In this document: positions 10,992 to 21,571 of the stretch, in pieces
Position numbering within the stretch: position 1 is the stretch's first letter
Layout of the letters: every line of letters begins with the position of its first letter
Assembly (NCBI GenBank): GCA_033220425.1
Contig: CM065653.1
Span: forward strand, 2,542,001-2,606,000
DNA length: 64,000 nt
Direction of reading: 5' to 3'
Origin: Lepraria neglecta
Taxonomy: Eukaryota > Ascomycota > Lecanoromycetes > Lecanorales > Stereocaulaceae
Notes under the pieces: model-generated
Seen by the model: only the letters and a program-made list of their open reading frames with translations
The model's database searches: none
Told to the model about the DNA's origin: nothing
Position numbers and translations under genes: made by a program

Positions 10992-12592
10992 CTAGCCCTC
11001 CTCCCTATCCATCTCATCCCTCCTCCTCTTCCCACCTCCACCCCTTCTAACCCTCCTCCCCCTCAACGTCGCACCCTTCGTACCCCTCTTCTCATGCAAA
11101 TCCTTCATCTCCCTAACAGCCATCTTCTGCGCCTCCTCCACCCTCTCCCCTAAAACCATAATCTCCTCCTTCTCAGTCTCATACTCCCCCAACTTCTTCC
11201 CCAACGCAGCTTCAATTCGCTGCCATATCCCAACATCATATTGCGTCACCATACTAATTGCATGTCCTGACTGTCCCGCTCTCGCCGTCCTCCCCACACG
11301 ATGTATGTAGGTCTCTGAGTTCTCGGGGAGGTCGAAGTTCAGGACGAGGTCGACGGAGGGGATGTCGAGACCGCGGGCTGCGACGTCGGTGGCAACGAGT
11401 ATGTCGCGGCTTCTGGCGCGGAATTTTCCTAGAGCGCCCAGGCGGGCGGATTGGGAGAGTTGCCCGTGTAGGGGGATGGCGCCGAAGCCGAGGGCACGGA
11501 GGAGGATGGCAAGGCGCTGTGTTTCGTTCACAGTTCGGGTGAAGACGATAGCGGATTTTGAGGCGAACTCGTTCATTATATAGACTAGGTAGTGGTCTTT
11601 CATTTCTGGTGCGGGTTAGCAAATTCCTGTTCATTGTTGGAGGGGGTACAGAGTAGGCGCATACTATGAGGGAAAAAGACGTAAGATTGAAGGAGGGTGG
11701 AGACGGTTTGGTACTTGTTCGTGCTGATTGACACGCGGAGAGGATTGGAGAGGGAAGCTCGCTCGAGTGCTTGAACTTTCGATGTCTGCGTTGCAGAGAA
11801 GAGAAATGTGCGCCGCTCGTGAGGGAGAACCTTCAGTATCTTGTCTATTATGGCCCCAAAGTCGAGGTCGAGAAGGCGGTCGGCTTCATCCATAACCAAG
11901 TACTTTAAGGATCGTAGAGAGAACCCTTTGGTGTTTTCCAAATGATCGAGTAGTCGCCCTGGAGTGGCTACTATAATATGAGGTTTTTTCCCTAGTGCTA
12001 TTGATTGGGGAACCATGTCAAAGCCTCCGACTATAACGGCTGTCTTCACAGATATGAGGGCGCCGAGTGCGTCGAATGCTTGGGATATTTGGTATGCGAG
12101 TTCACGCGTGGGTGCCATTACGAGACCGAAGAAGGGCTGAGGTTTTTCCATTAGACCTGATTGACGTCAGTACATGACCGTGGAGATTGATACCTTGATG
12201 AACTCGCCTTGTAATATTGGAAGCGCAAATGCTGCAGTCTTTCCACTACCAGTCTCAGCAAGACCTATCAAGTCTCGTCCCTGCAGCGCGAGAGGTATTG
12301 CTTCCTTCTGTATAGGCGTAGGAGCTTTATAGCCGAGGGCTATGCAAGCATCACATAGTGAGTCTATGATTCCCAGCTCGTGAAAAGATTTTGGGGCAGC
12401 TCCATTGGTCTCTCCTATAGCCTCAGGTTCTCCTGTTGGTGCTGGAGGTGGTGAAGGCTTAGGAGACGCCTCGTGGTTTGCAGGTGGTGACGTATGTTTT
12501 ATTTTCTTCTTTGGGGCCTCTGATTGTGCGTGAGAGTCACCATTGAGCTTTCTCTTCTTGGTGTCGAGCATTTTAAGTCTTGTTGTGGTCAT
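10992..12592 (-). CDS. rrp3: ATP-dependent rRNA helicase Rrp3 (DDX47)
   Basis: A nucleolar DEAD-box helicase needed for 18S rRNA maturation. Three exons (12592-12208, 12156-11665, 11605-10992) give 1491 nt, 496 residues. Motifs: Q-motif region [12 protein letters not shown], Walker A AETGSGKT (about 112-119), APTREL, DEAD (about 218-221) within [17 protein letters not shown] (about 249-251), and in the second RecA domain [13 protein letters not shown] and [10 protein letters not shown]. The N-terminus is lysine-rich and low complexity; the C-terminus is Arg/Gly/Lys-rich, as in nucleolar proteins. The first intron (12207-12157) uses a GC donor (CAAG|GCGAGT) with an AG acceptor; GT alternatives break the frame. 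It starts 159 bp from the divergent SSF1 gene. Confidence 0.95.
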
Positions 12593-12751
12593 TTCGCAGC
12601 TGGTACGAAGATTGCTTGAAGTTTGGACGAATTTTGGCGCTAGGTTATCGATAAGGGTAAAGCTTAAGCGAGCCCTAGCATTATGTCGAAAAAGTTGAAG
12701 CAATTCTTCTGCTCTACAACAACCTCTACCGAAAGTCTTACGAGCCTCAGC
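12593..12751. promoter_or_regulatory. Shared divergent promoter of RRP3 and SSF1
   Basis: Only 159 bp separate the start codons of two oppositely transcribed ribosome-biogenesis genes, so both promoters and 5' leaders must lie here. This is inferred from layout. I see no clear RRPE or PAC element; the palindrome ATCGAT occurs once. Confidence 0.6.
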
Positions 12752-14122
12752 ATGGCTCGAAGACGTACTAAAAAGCGCACACATGTCGGTGCCCGCAATG
12801 GTCCAGCCAATGGCGTCACAGCGAATTCCTCAGCCAGCAGAGAACCAAAGAGCATGGTCATACGGATTGGAGCAGGGGAGGTTGGACCCAGCGTTAGTCA
12901 ATTGGTAAAAGATGTCCGAGCAATGATGGAGCCAGGCACTGCCAGCCGCCTCAAAGAACGGCGATCCAACAGACTACGAGACTACACTGCTATGGCCGGA
13001 CCTTTGGGCGTCTCTCATCTCCTCCTCTTCTCTCGCTCTGCTGCGGGAAATACAAACCTTCGCCTTGCACTTACACCCCGAGGACCTACACTGCATTTTC
13101 GAGTGGAGAAATACTCGCTCAATAAAGATGTCAAGAAAGCACAGAAGCACGCTCAGGGCGGTGGTAAAGAATATCTATCTCCGCCTCTCCTCGTCATGAA
13201 CAACTTTCTCTCCCCACCTCCGGCAGAAGGCGCTCAGCCTGCAGTGCCCAAGCATCTCGAGTCACTCACTACAACCATCTTCCAATCCCTCTTCCCGCCT
13301 ATATCCCCTCAATCAACTCCTCTGTCTTCCATCCGTCGTGTCCTACTCCTCAATCGCGAAATTCCCAAAGCCAACTCTTCCACCTCAGCCATAGATGACG
13401 GTACCTACATCCTCAACCTCCGCCATTACGCCATAACAACTAAACGCACTGGTCTCTCACGGGGTATACGGCGTCTCAATGCTGCCGAGAAATTGCTTAA
13501 GGAGGGGAGTAAACGCAAACGTGGAGTACCCGATCTGGGCAAGCTCGAAGACGTGGCTGATTACCTACTCGACCCCTCAGCAGCAAGCGGGGGTTTTACT
13601 TCTGGCAGCGAGAGCGAAGCTGAAACGGATGCAGAGGTTGAGGTATTGGAAACGAATGCAAGGAAGGTGTTGAGTAAGAAGCAGATGGCTGCTATGCGAA
13701 GGAGTGATGGCGATGGAAAGCACCGGCCACGAGGGCAGCCAGGAGTGGAGAAGCGGGCTGTGAAACTTATGGAGCTAGGGCCGAGGTTGAAGTTACGAAT
13801 GACGAAGGTGGAGGAGGGTGTGTGTGGAGGGAAGGTCATGTGGCATGAGTTCGTGGAAAAGAGTGCAGAAGAAGTTAAGGAGATGGAGAAGGTGTGGGAG
13901 GCTAGGAGCAGAGAGAAGGCAGAGAGAAAGAGACTACAGAAGGAGAATGTTAAGAGGAAGAGAAAGGAGAGGGGTGCGAGGGGAAAGGGAGCGGAGGATG
14001 GTAAAGAGGAGGGCGAGGATGACGACAATGAGATGGACGAAGATGAGTGGGATAGCGAGGGATTGGAGGGAGACGGAGAGATGGAAGCTAACGAGGAGGA
14101 AGGTGGAGTTGCCATTGGATGA
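12752..14122 (+). CDS. ssf1: Brix-domain ribosome-biogenesis factor Ssf1 (PPAN/Peter Pan)
   Basis: Single-exon gene, 456 residues from the start [12 protein letters not shown], which matches the conserved N-terminus of Ssf1/PPAN; the frame is open further upstream (12683) but that part is not conserved. The Brix domain covers roughly residues 30-350 and includes [27 protein letters not shown] and [14 protein letters not shown], followed by [23 protein letters not shown]. The C-terminal third is a long acidic/basic low-complexity tail typical of the family. Ssf1 acts on pre-60S particles in 27S pre-rRNA processing. It shares a bidirectional promoter with RRP3, another rRNA-processing gene. Confidence 0.93.
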   Translation: MARRRTKKRTHVGARNGPANGVTANSSASREPKSMVIRIGAGEVGPSVSQLVKDVRAMMEPGTASRLKERRSNRLRDYTAMAGPLGVSHLLLFSRSAAGNTNLRLALTPRGPTLHFRVEKYSLNKDVKKAQKHAQGGGKEYLSPPLLVMNNFLSPPPAEGAQPAVPKHLESLTTTIFQSLFPPISPQSTPLSSIRRVLLLNREIPKANSSTSAIDDGTYILNLRHYAITTKRTGLSRGIRRLNAAEKLLKEGSKRKRGVPDLGKLEDVADYLLDPSAASGGFTSGSESEAETDAEVEVLETNARKVLSKKQMAAMRRSDGDGKHRPRGQPGVEKRAVKLMELGPRLKLRMTKVEEGVCGGKVMWHEFVEKSAEEVKEMEKVWEARSREKAERKRLQKENVKRKRKERGARGKGAEDGKEEGEDDDNEMDEDEWDSEGLEGDGEMEANEEEGGVAIG

Positions 14123-14450
14123 TGAAAGCATAGATACCCTTTTATTGCAGATCAAGGTCCACTTTTCGGTTCTGAGCCCTTGTCACACTCGTTGAAGACG
14201 GGTTATAATCCATACGAGAGGCGAGAAGTTGGTCTCCTGCTCAAATAAAGTACGGCTTCTTTGGTTTCTATCCTGATACCTCACGCCTTCTTAGTCACGG
14301 TTTCTAAGGCGAGAGCTAGCGCCGTAGCATTCCGTGGGATGCGGGAGTCAGCCAGTCCATCTTTGCCCTTGGGTCCTGGCAGGATCTCTGATGCAATAGC
14401 TGAACAGAATTTCGAGTTTTACCGACCCAGTCACGGATTCGAGGGGGTAG

Positions 14451-15759
14451 CTAGCGTGGTAGCCCGCGGAAATGCTCATGCGAGACTCGACAACTCTTCC
14501 TCTCCTGCTCCGATTTCCCAGGATTCTTGATACAATCTAAGCAAAGACCCCCGAATTTGGTCACAGCACAAGTCCTGATCTCGGCGATTTTAGTGGCGAT
14601 GCTCTGCGGGCACTTTGCGCACTTCTTTGGCTTCGCGATGCGGTTGGGCAGTCCAACGTCGCAGACTTCCAGCTTCTTGCAGAACATGGCTATGCTCAGT
14701 TGGCGGATCGCTGAGCTTAGTGGCCAGAGCTTTTGCTTACACAAAGCATTGATGAATGAGCCGGCTGAGATGCAATCGCAGTAGGACAGAAGACATCGTC
14801 TGAGCCGGGGAGGTAGCCAGGTGGAGTGTGCTTTGCAGCGATTGGCGTAAGGATATTTTCGATTTGGTGTTGCATGTCTTGTTTGATTTTACGTTCGGTG
14901 GCATAGATCGTTTCTACTATAAAACCCCTATCAGTCCACGGAAACTTTTTTGTGGAATGCTTGATACTTACCCATCATCCCGTCAGGGAGATGGCTCTCA
15001 ATTTCCTCTGATAGCTTATATTTCTGTGAAGCACTATCCATTTGCTCCAGGGTTCTACGGAGATTTCGGAGTCAGCATTACTCTTTGCAGATACAAGACA
15101 GTACTGCGATACATATTCAGGGAGTAAAGCCTGAGTCATTGCTCCCGCAACATGTCTCAAGACTCGAAGAAGGTCCTGAATTAGGGAAGAAATTCTCCGA
15201 AATGTACGTACGGCAGGTGCAACACCAGGAACTTGGTCAGTTTGTTGAAAAATTGAGCTTCTTCGAAGACGTAAGCCGGCCAAAGCAAGCGGCAAGGTTC
15301 CTTTGTACTCTGTCTCACTGCCATGATTTCGAGTTTGGCCCAGTAGTGCATTGCCCGTACGCAGTCGTATTTGTCAACGATAATAGCCATCTTTTCAAGG
15401 CGTTCAATGCCGAAAGGGCTCGGCGGGGCAGGCTCGTGGTGGAGCAGACAGCACATAATGTCTAAGGCTTCTGGGTCATCGTCGTGTAACTCAATCAGAC
15501 GGGCGTTGTCGATAACGAATTGTCCTTTTGCAAAATTGGGGCCGAATAAGGCTTTGAAGACGGGTGATGCCAGGCCTAGAACCTTGGATGAGACTTGGAA
15601 ACCGTTTTTGCCAACAGTGATAATAACATCACCATCGGGATCGATGACAGTGAGGTCGGCCATCCGGTGGTTTTCAACCGACAGAGTAGCGAGCTCAGCT
15701 GAGATTTTCCCACAGTTCTCGCACATCAGGAAGGCTTTAATCCAGTGTTTAAAGTCCAA
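14451..15759 (-). CDS. BTB/POZ-domain protein with Cys-rich C-terminus (exon structure uncertain)
   Basis: The first exon (from 15759, or Met at 15663) encodes a BTB/POZ fold: LTVIDPDGDVIITVGKNGFQVSSKVLGLASPVFKALFGPNFAKGQ and ALDIMCCLLHHEPAPP. BTB domains dimerise and often link to Cul3 ligases, but this fungal subgroup has no established function. A likely donor at TAC|GTACAT joins it to the frame beginning DLLRVLRHVAGAM. Further exons run to a C-terminal block (14744-14451) rich in Cys: FCKKLEVCDVGLPN, KKCAKCPQSIATKIAEIRTC, GGLCLDCIKN. I could not settle the middle introns around 14950-15120, so the ends are firmer than the joins. It could be one gene or a partly decayed one. Confidence 0.6.
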
Positions 15760-16472
15760 GAGGTTAAATATGAGATTGGTGGGGTGTAAAATTTAATTTG
15801 ATGTTGGGTGGCTTATATTCATTCACTCCTGACTTTGAAACAAGGTGTACAAGCCGTAAATATGCCGTAACATATCTGACTATACGCGCAAAGGTAGATA
15901 TTCAATTGCACTCAACTTCTCTATTCGGACCTTGCATGCTAATAAGAGCCAAGGATTACTTACTTCACGATAGGTACCTTAGACAATGGCCGCGAAAAAA
16001 GCCCCCGGACGCATGCACCTCCATGCAACGAAGGGTGCAGAACGAACCTTCATGCATGATCCCACTCCTACTACAGAACAATAATGCCGCCGCTGACTTC
16101 TCCTCTCAAGAAGTCTTTGCAGGTATAGTCGCCAACTCCTTCAAGAAGTCTAGAGGGAGCGCAAGTGAAGTGAAGCCGAACAAATCCGAGAACATGGCGC
16201 GCATGTCGATCTTGGCCGCGGCTCCAGTGGTGGCAGCATGAACTGGTCGGCTGTCCTCAGTCACATATGTGTCTCCGACACTGCCCATAAATGAGTACGA
16301 CGTCGACTTTGTATCTTACGAGCCCGAAAGCGTGTATTAAGAGGAAGCTCTGGACGTTGAAAGCGAACCTTACTCATTAACGTCAAACAACTGTCTTCCC
16401 AAACATCCAAGCACATGTTAAATCGGATTCCACTCCTCAATACGAAAGCTGAAACAAGCTTCCACCAGCAAA
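15760..16472. other. Intergenic, no supported gene
   Basis: Short frames only. A minus-strand open stretch at 16106-16288 has no domain I recognise and no visible splice partners. Confidence 0.5.
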
Positions 16473-17723
16473 ATGTCATTGGAGAATATGGCTCCGGTTC
16501 AGGAGCTCGTCAAATTCGCTAGGGAGAACTCCCCATACTATCGTCGGCGTTATGAGAATGTTCCCGAGAATATCTCTGATCTTTCCCAACTCCCCACGGT
16601 GGATGATTCAACTTTCTGGGATGCCAACACGGGTTTGCCTCCAGAGAATCGGGTCTTAACCTCCTCATATTTGATCGGCGGCGCCGTGTTCGGGACTGGA
16701 GGGACGACAGCTACCCCAAAGGCGTCATTTGTTACCAGGGAAGAACTCCGAGAAGGAGCACAGGGCTGGGTCAACTGTCTAATTCGAGCCGGCTTGCTCC
16801 CTGGTGATCGTGTTGCCAATATACTCTACGGTGGGAACCTCTACAAGGGATTCCTAGATTTTAGCCTCGCATTGACAGAACCTACCATTCCATCTTGCCA
16901 TCGGCGTTGCGCCTTTGGATGCATAAGCTTGGACATTACGGACATTTTTCGGCGACAGTCCTAGTGTGCATGCCAACCGTTGTCTGTCGGCTGGCAGAGT
17001 ATCTCATTGAGCAGAATGAGCCTTCCAACAGCGTCCGGCTGATTCTCTACATTGGCGAGCTTCTACATGATGGCCAGAAGAAATTGCTTCGAAAGGGGTT
17101 TCCATCCGCTCGAATTGCGCCGATCCAATATGGCTCTGTCGACGGAGGTTTAATTGGATTCCCAGACAGCCTACCTACTGACAATGACGACAATGCTACC
17201 ATATATGCTGTCAACACCCAAGATGTGATCATGGAACTGGTTACGGATGACGGCGAACCAATTACGGAAGAAGGAGTCAGAGGGAATATAGCGATCACTA
17301 ACTTGGTTCGACACTTGATGGCTATCATTCGTTACCCAATGGGCGGACTATAGCTCGCGCAAATTCCGTCTGTGCGGGCGAGGTCTGGTAGCGGTGAGGA
17401 TAGCGGACTATTCCTTCGACTTGTCAACACTCAAGACGGTGGTCTCTAATGTGATTACAAGCGGTGTGCTCAACGGCTTTCAAGCCATAGTCAGGCGAGA
17501 AGAGGCAATGGGCGTGTCTCGAATTGCGAGTCGGCCAAAAGATCCGGATCGATTGGCAAGAGAAATGAAAGAAGAGCTTGCTAGATTCGAGGCTGATTGG
17601 GCCGAAGAGCTGAAAAACAGAGATTTCAACCCTCTTTCCGTGGAGTGGATTTCGGTCAAGGATTTGATAATCAATCATAGGACTGGGAAGCTCAGGGAGA
17701 TAGTGGATCTTCGCGTAGAGTGA
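16473..17723 (+). pseudogene. Broken phenylacetate-CoA ligase-like (PaaK-type) AMP-binding enzyme
   Basis: Three blocks in different frames together resemble one adenylate-forming enzyme of the PaaK branch. 16473-16890 gives the N-terminus with the P-loop-like FGTGGTTATPKASFVTREEL. 16900-17350 continues with SATVLVCMPTVVCRLAEYL, IAPIQYGSVDGGLIGFPDS and RYPMG. 17330-17723 contains FRLCGRGLVAVRIADYSFDLSTLKTVVS and ends with the C-terminal subdomain. The breaks near 16880-16900 and near 17345 have no splice signals that restore the frame and seem to be small indels; family residues continue directly in the next frame. I therefore call it a recent pseudogene (or a sequence with two indel errors). 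Confidence 0.6.
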
Positions 17724-18107
17724 CATTCGGGTTCAGACTTGTCTTCGATCAAAGGCCTCAATCCATTCTTGCCCTATGTACTTCGTTCCTTCCTTAATGA
17801 ATTTGGCCTGTGATGGTACATTGAGCGCAAAGGGGCTTTCGCGGGTGGAATCAGCCAGGTCTGTCGTCTAAGTTAGGTATTTTCTCCATTGCTCCTTCCA
17901 GATATTATTGGAGTTTGGCGCCTAGAACTCAAGCTCTAATACTCGAGAGCAGTCTCTCTTTCGCTTGCCACCACGTTTCTATCTCATCTTTGTTGATCAC
18001 TGACACTGGCATCCATTTGGGATACTTTGACTCATCCAGCATCTCTATCAGTCAACCGATTTGGAGGTGGCTTGCCTTCTTGGACTTTATAAGCAATCTG
18101 GCCCAGC
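17724..18107. other. Intergenic, no gene seen
   Basis: About 380 bp between the broken ligase and the 974-residue gene; probably the promoter of the latter. Confidence 0.45.
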
Positions 18108-21032
18108 ATGCTTTCACGTGGCACAAGCAACGCTTCACAACGACCTCAACCTCGTCGAGCTAAGTCATCTTCTTCCGTTGGACTGCAACCCACGGGTCCT
18201 ACCGAGTCCAGCACCCTAGACTCCGGAATTCTCCATCACCACGCTCTGACAGCGGCTAACCTTGCCTACAATCGTGCGAATGGGCGGAAGACAACAAAGA
18301 AAGGAGTCACCAAAGCAAATGGCGGGCAAGAGACAGGGAATCTGACAGACCCTGAGGGGAAACCACAATTGGGCAGAAGACAGAGTATCCGCTTTGCAGG
18401 TCCTAATGCAACGCCGCTCATGACGCGCTCGATCACTCGGCGAGAAGCTCCTCCACACAGTGCAAGCATTCGATCGCCGCGGCAGTCTTTACAATCTCAG
18501 ATGCGAGACAGCGAAACATCCCATCTTGCCAACGAAGAATCCTTCACGGTCATACCTGAAGAGTTCGGTGACAGTGACATTGCATCTATGCCATCTTCGT
18601 ACCGCAAGATTCGAAAAGCAAGGTCCATGTTTAGCCCTGGCAAGGCTCCATCTGCTGTCTTTGCCGATGGCACACCTGGCGCTATGCGACACTTTCACCG
18701 ACATTCATTGCAATCATCAGATGGGTCTGGAAAGCGATTCCGAGTTCCTGATCCTGGGCTCGAAAGGTCTTACTCCTTCTTGCGTGGAGTTACAGATCAG
18801 ATCACGACCCGCAACCGCCAACATGCCACACATGATGCAGCTATACAGCTCGCTCGAGATACTTATCTCCGTCAGTTGGAGGAACAGAGACTGAAAGAGC
18901 AGCCTTCGTTCCTCAACCTTGGCAAACGCCGTACACAAAAGTTGTTCCGCAGGACGGTTCGTAGCAGCAGTACTAACAGCTATGGCACTGCTATTGCTTC
19001 ACCAATGACTTCAATCGAGCCAGCCAAAGTCGGACTGAGTCAGAAAGCGAGAAGCTTATCACAAACATTGAAAAAGAAGATCAAGAGAGTCTTCCGTCGA
19101 TCTTCGGACGATCCACCTGCAATTCCTGCGCAGCAGCTGAATGCGAGTCATGCTCACTACCGAGACTATGTGGCTGAATCCCATGGCTTGGCGCAAAAAT
19201 ATCCTGATGTTTCAGAACCTAATGCCGAGCCACTTCGTCGTGTCAGCTCCCGAGAGTCGAAAGAGTCTGACGCCCCTGTCTTCGTCGACAAGGGCTCTCG
19301 TCCAGGTAGCATCCGGAGTGCTCATAGCTCCAGCGATGATGATGAGGAGCGGAATGATAGGTCTCGAGTCACTAGCTGGACGAACTCGACAGCGGCAAAC
19401 ACAATCACCATGCCTCAGATCATTGAACGTAAGCGACTCTCAATCATCAAAGAAGACGGTGGTCCCTACCAGCCGTCCTCACCAACTCGAAAGTATGGAA
19501 GTCTTAATGATGGGTACACTAAATTTCGTCAACCAGTAAGGCAAAACCCTGCAGGTCGAGTAGAAACAGAGAGGGTTTTTTCTGCACTTCAAAGGGAGAT
19601 CCACGAGAACGATCGCAAGGCTGCATTGGAATATGAGGAGTCGGACACAAACAGTGTCTCTCATATGCAAAGAACGCAGATGTCAATGTCGACACCAAGA
19701 AGAACGTCGAGCATGCGGCGGGGAGCTGTGTCCCCACTGCCCATTGTCCCTCAACTGACAGAAGCTCAAGTTACCTACCCCAGCTACCAGCAAGATTATT
19801 CGGAGTTTCGAGAACGTCTTACCCCCCAAGAAATTGCGGACATGAATGAGTCCGGCCTACCACGGTCAAGAGGACCTCTCCGTGAGGTGAAATCGGCGTT
19901 CTTTCCGCCATCTATGCGTATCGAAAGAAGCAACACAAGCCCATTCAGACGTGCACTGAAAGCCAGTAGTGAGGATGGAGATGGTCCTCAATTCGACACC
20001 ACTTCTACCGGCCAGCCAAGGGAGGTTAGTCATGTTAATTTGAACAGGCACCGACTTAGTGGCAGCGTGGCTGGCTCGGAAAGTATCTATTCTAGATCTC
20101 CAGGTGGCCACACCATGATGGCAATTGGAAGCTCTCTATCACTCCCAAAATCCGAAGGCAGCGGCGAAGCTGGCACCGCCATCATCATCACGAGCGAGCG
20201 CGCTAAGCATCAGCCACCTCTCATCGGGCGTAGATACTCATCTGGGGATTTGAGTGGAACCTTCAAGAAATTTATGGCAACACAGGTGGCTTCTTTAGAG
20301 AACGATGAGCCCCGCCACGATCAGATCTACAACCTTTTCTCACTTGGGGAAAGCGTCCGTAGAAGAGAGAACGCTCGGCTTGATGGAGATGCTTTTAGTA
20401 TTGGCCCACAGCAGGCTTTCAAAGACCCGACAAAGCAGCCACTTGGGATCATACAAACCAACGCCAATGCTCAGTCACCCTTGAAGCACAGGGCCCCCTT
20501 CTCAACATGTGAGGGATACCCATTCATACATACTGGCTCTTCCCCCAATGGAAGTACTATCATCCAGAACGAAAATAATCCGTTCAGACAGTCATTTTTG
20601 TTTCGGCGTAAGCCTACGAACGTCGAGAATGCAAAGGTTTCGTCCGGTCTTATCTTTGACCCGGTCAGCGGGCTTCCCAGGAAACTTTCACAAACGCCAA
20701 TCCTTTCGCAAAGAGATCAGAATAGAGTCTCCCCCACAGCCAATATGCGGCATTCTCCAGAGAGAGCAGAGCGTCTTCGACGTCTAAGAAGCAAGAGCTC
20801 CACTTCGTTGCGAAAGACGCCTACCCAAAAGGAAAACGCAGCACAGGATAATTGCGCAACATCAACAAATCTTTGGCAACAAGGCCATGACTCGGATGAT
20901 TCAGACGCCAGCCCAGCCGCTACACACCCTCTAGCTGCTGGCAATCAGAAGCTGGTCGAGAGCTTCTTGAAGGTTCGGAGAAGGGAGATGAGAATCAGCG
21001 AAGAGAGTGGCGGTGACCATGCTTTTTTATGA
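18108..21032 (+). CDS. Large disordered basic protein, unknown function
   Basis: A single open frame of 974 codons with no intron. I do not recognise a catalytic fold. The protein is rich in Ser, Arg, Pro and Gln over nearly its whole length. There are many short basic/serine stretches of the kind phosphorylated by PKA or CDK (RRQSIRF, RRTSSMRR, SLSKP-like), one block HHHALTAANLAYNRANGR near the N-terminus, and a moderately helical segment AAIQLARDTYLRQLEEQRLKEQ around residue 245. A possible basic patch is LSQTLKKKIKRVFRRSS. Such proteins in filamentous fungi are often scaffold or septal/cytoskeletal factors, but that is a guess. The length of the open frame and codon-like composition make a real gene very likely. 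Confidence 0.85.
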   Translation: MLSRGTSNASQRPQPRRAKSSSSVGLQPTGPTESSTLDSGILHHHALTAANLAYNRANGRKTTKKGVTKANGGQETGNLTDPEGKPQLGRRQSIRFAGPNATPLMTRSITRREAPPHSASIRSPRQSLQSQMRDSETSHLANEESFTVIPEEFGDSDIASMPSSYRKIRKARSMFSPGKAPSAVFADGTPGAMRHFHRHSLQSSDGSGKRFRVPDPGLERSYSFLRGVTDQITTRNRQHATHDAAIQLARDTYLRQLEEQRLKEQPSFLNLGKRRTQKLFRRTVRSSSTNSYGTAIASPMTSIEPAKVGLSQKARSLSQTLKKKIKRVFRRSSDDPPAIPAQQLNASHAHYRDYVAESHGLAQKYPDVSEPNAEPLRRVSSRESKESDAPVFVDKGSRPGSIRSAHSSSDDDEERNDRSRVTSWTNSTAANTITMPQIIERKRLSIIKEDGGPYQPSSPTRKYGSLNDGYTKFRQPVRQNPAGRVETERVFSALQREIHENDRKAALEYEESDTNSVSHMQRTQMSMSTPRRTSSMRRGAVSPLPIVPQLTEAQVTYPSYQQDYSEFRERLTPQEIADMNESGLPRSRGPLREVKSAFFPPSMRIERSNTSPFRRALKASSEDGDGPQFDTTSTGQPREVSHVNLNRHRLSGSVAGSESIYSRSPGGHTMMAIGSSLSLPKSEGSGEAGTAIIITSERAKHQPPLIGRRYSSGDLSGTFKKFMATQVASLENDEPRHDQIYNLFSLGESVRRRENARLDGDAFSIGPQQAFKDPTKQPLGIIQTNANAQSPLKHRAPFSTCEGYPFIHTGSSPNGSTIIQNENNPFRQSFLFRRKPTNVENAKVSSGLIFDPVSGLPRKLSQTPILSQRDQNRVSPTANMRHSPERAERLRRLRSKSSTSLRKTPTQKENAAQDNCATSTNLWQQGHDSDDSDASPAATHPLAAGNQKLVESFLKVRRREMRISEESGGDHAFL

Positions 21033-21571
21033 GCTCTGTGCTCTTGAAGACATGTTTTTCTGTTTGCGTATAGACCATACCATACCATCACCATTGAGCA
21101 TACGCTAAGTCGGCGTGTCTATTCAATTTCGCGGTATGCGCCCACACTGCAGCTTTAAGCCAAGAGGAAGGTCACAGCTCTCCGAAAATTCCCTGGCTAG
21201 AATCCAGTTACGTTTGCATCCTTTTCATGATTCTGTGCATCAGCTATACCATTCCTGGGTCTGCAGGTTGGAAAAACAAGATGAGCTTGGAAGGCTTGGA
21301 GCACTGGAGGATCAAAGAGACAATTCATTATAATGTAGTTTAAGGGATAACTTCATCACTGGATAGCTTCCTCAGTCTCTGAACTTATTGGAGATTCGTT
21401 GATGAAATAACATGAAAGTCCAGCCGTTTGGTGCGAGAGATTCAGGAACCCGGCTAATTTGTCCGCCACTAAAACAAGGGTCTTCTCAGTCTGGAGGCAA
21501 GCTCAGGCCGAACTTTCTGTAGAGCAATGTAACAAATCGAGCTTCCAAAGGCTTCCTCCTCCTCATTGAAC
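21033..21571. other. Intergenic, no gene seen
   Basis: About 540 bp between the 974-residue gene and EMC1; it would hold the terminator of the first and the promoter of the second. No distinctive motif noticed. Confidence 0.45.

Noticed and set aside
13561-14115. 184-codon Ser-rich frame on the minus strand
   Set aside because: Shadow of the low-complexity Glu/Lys tail of SSF1.
16106-16288. 60-codon minus-strand frame
   Set aside because: No start context, domain or partner exons.
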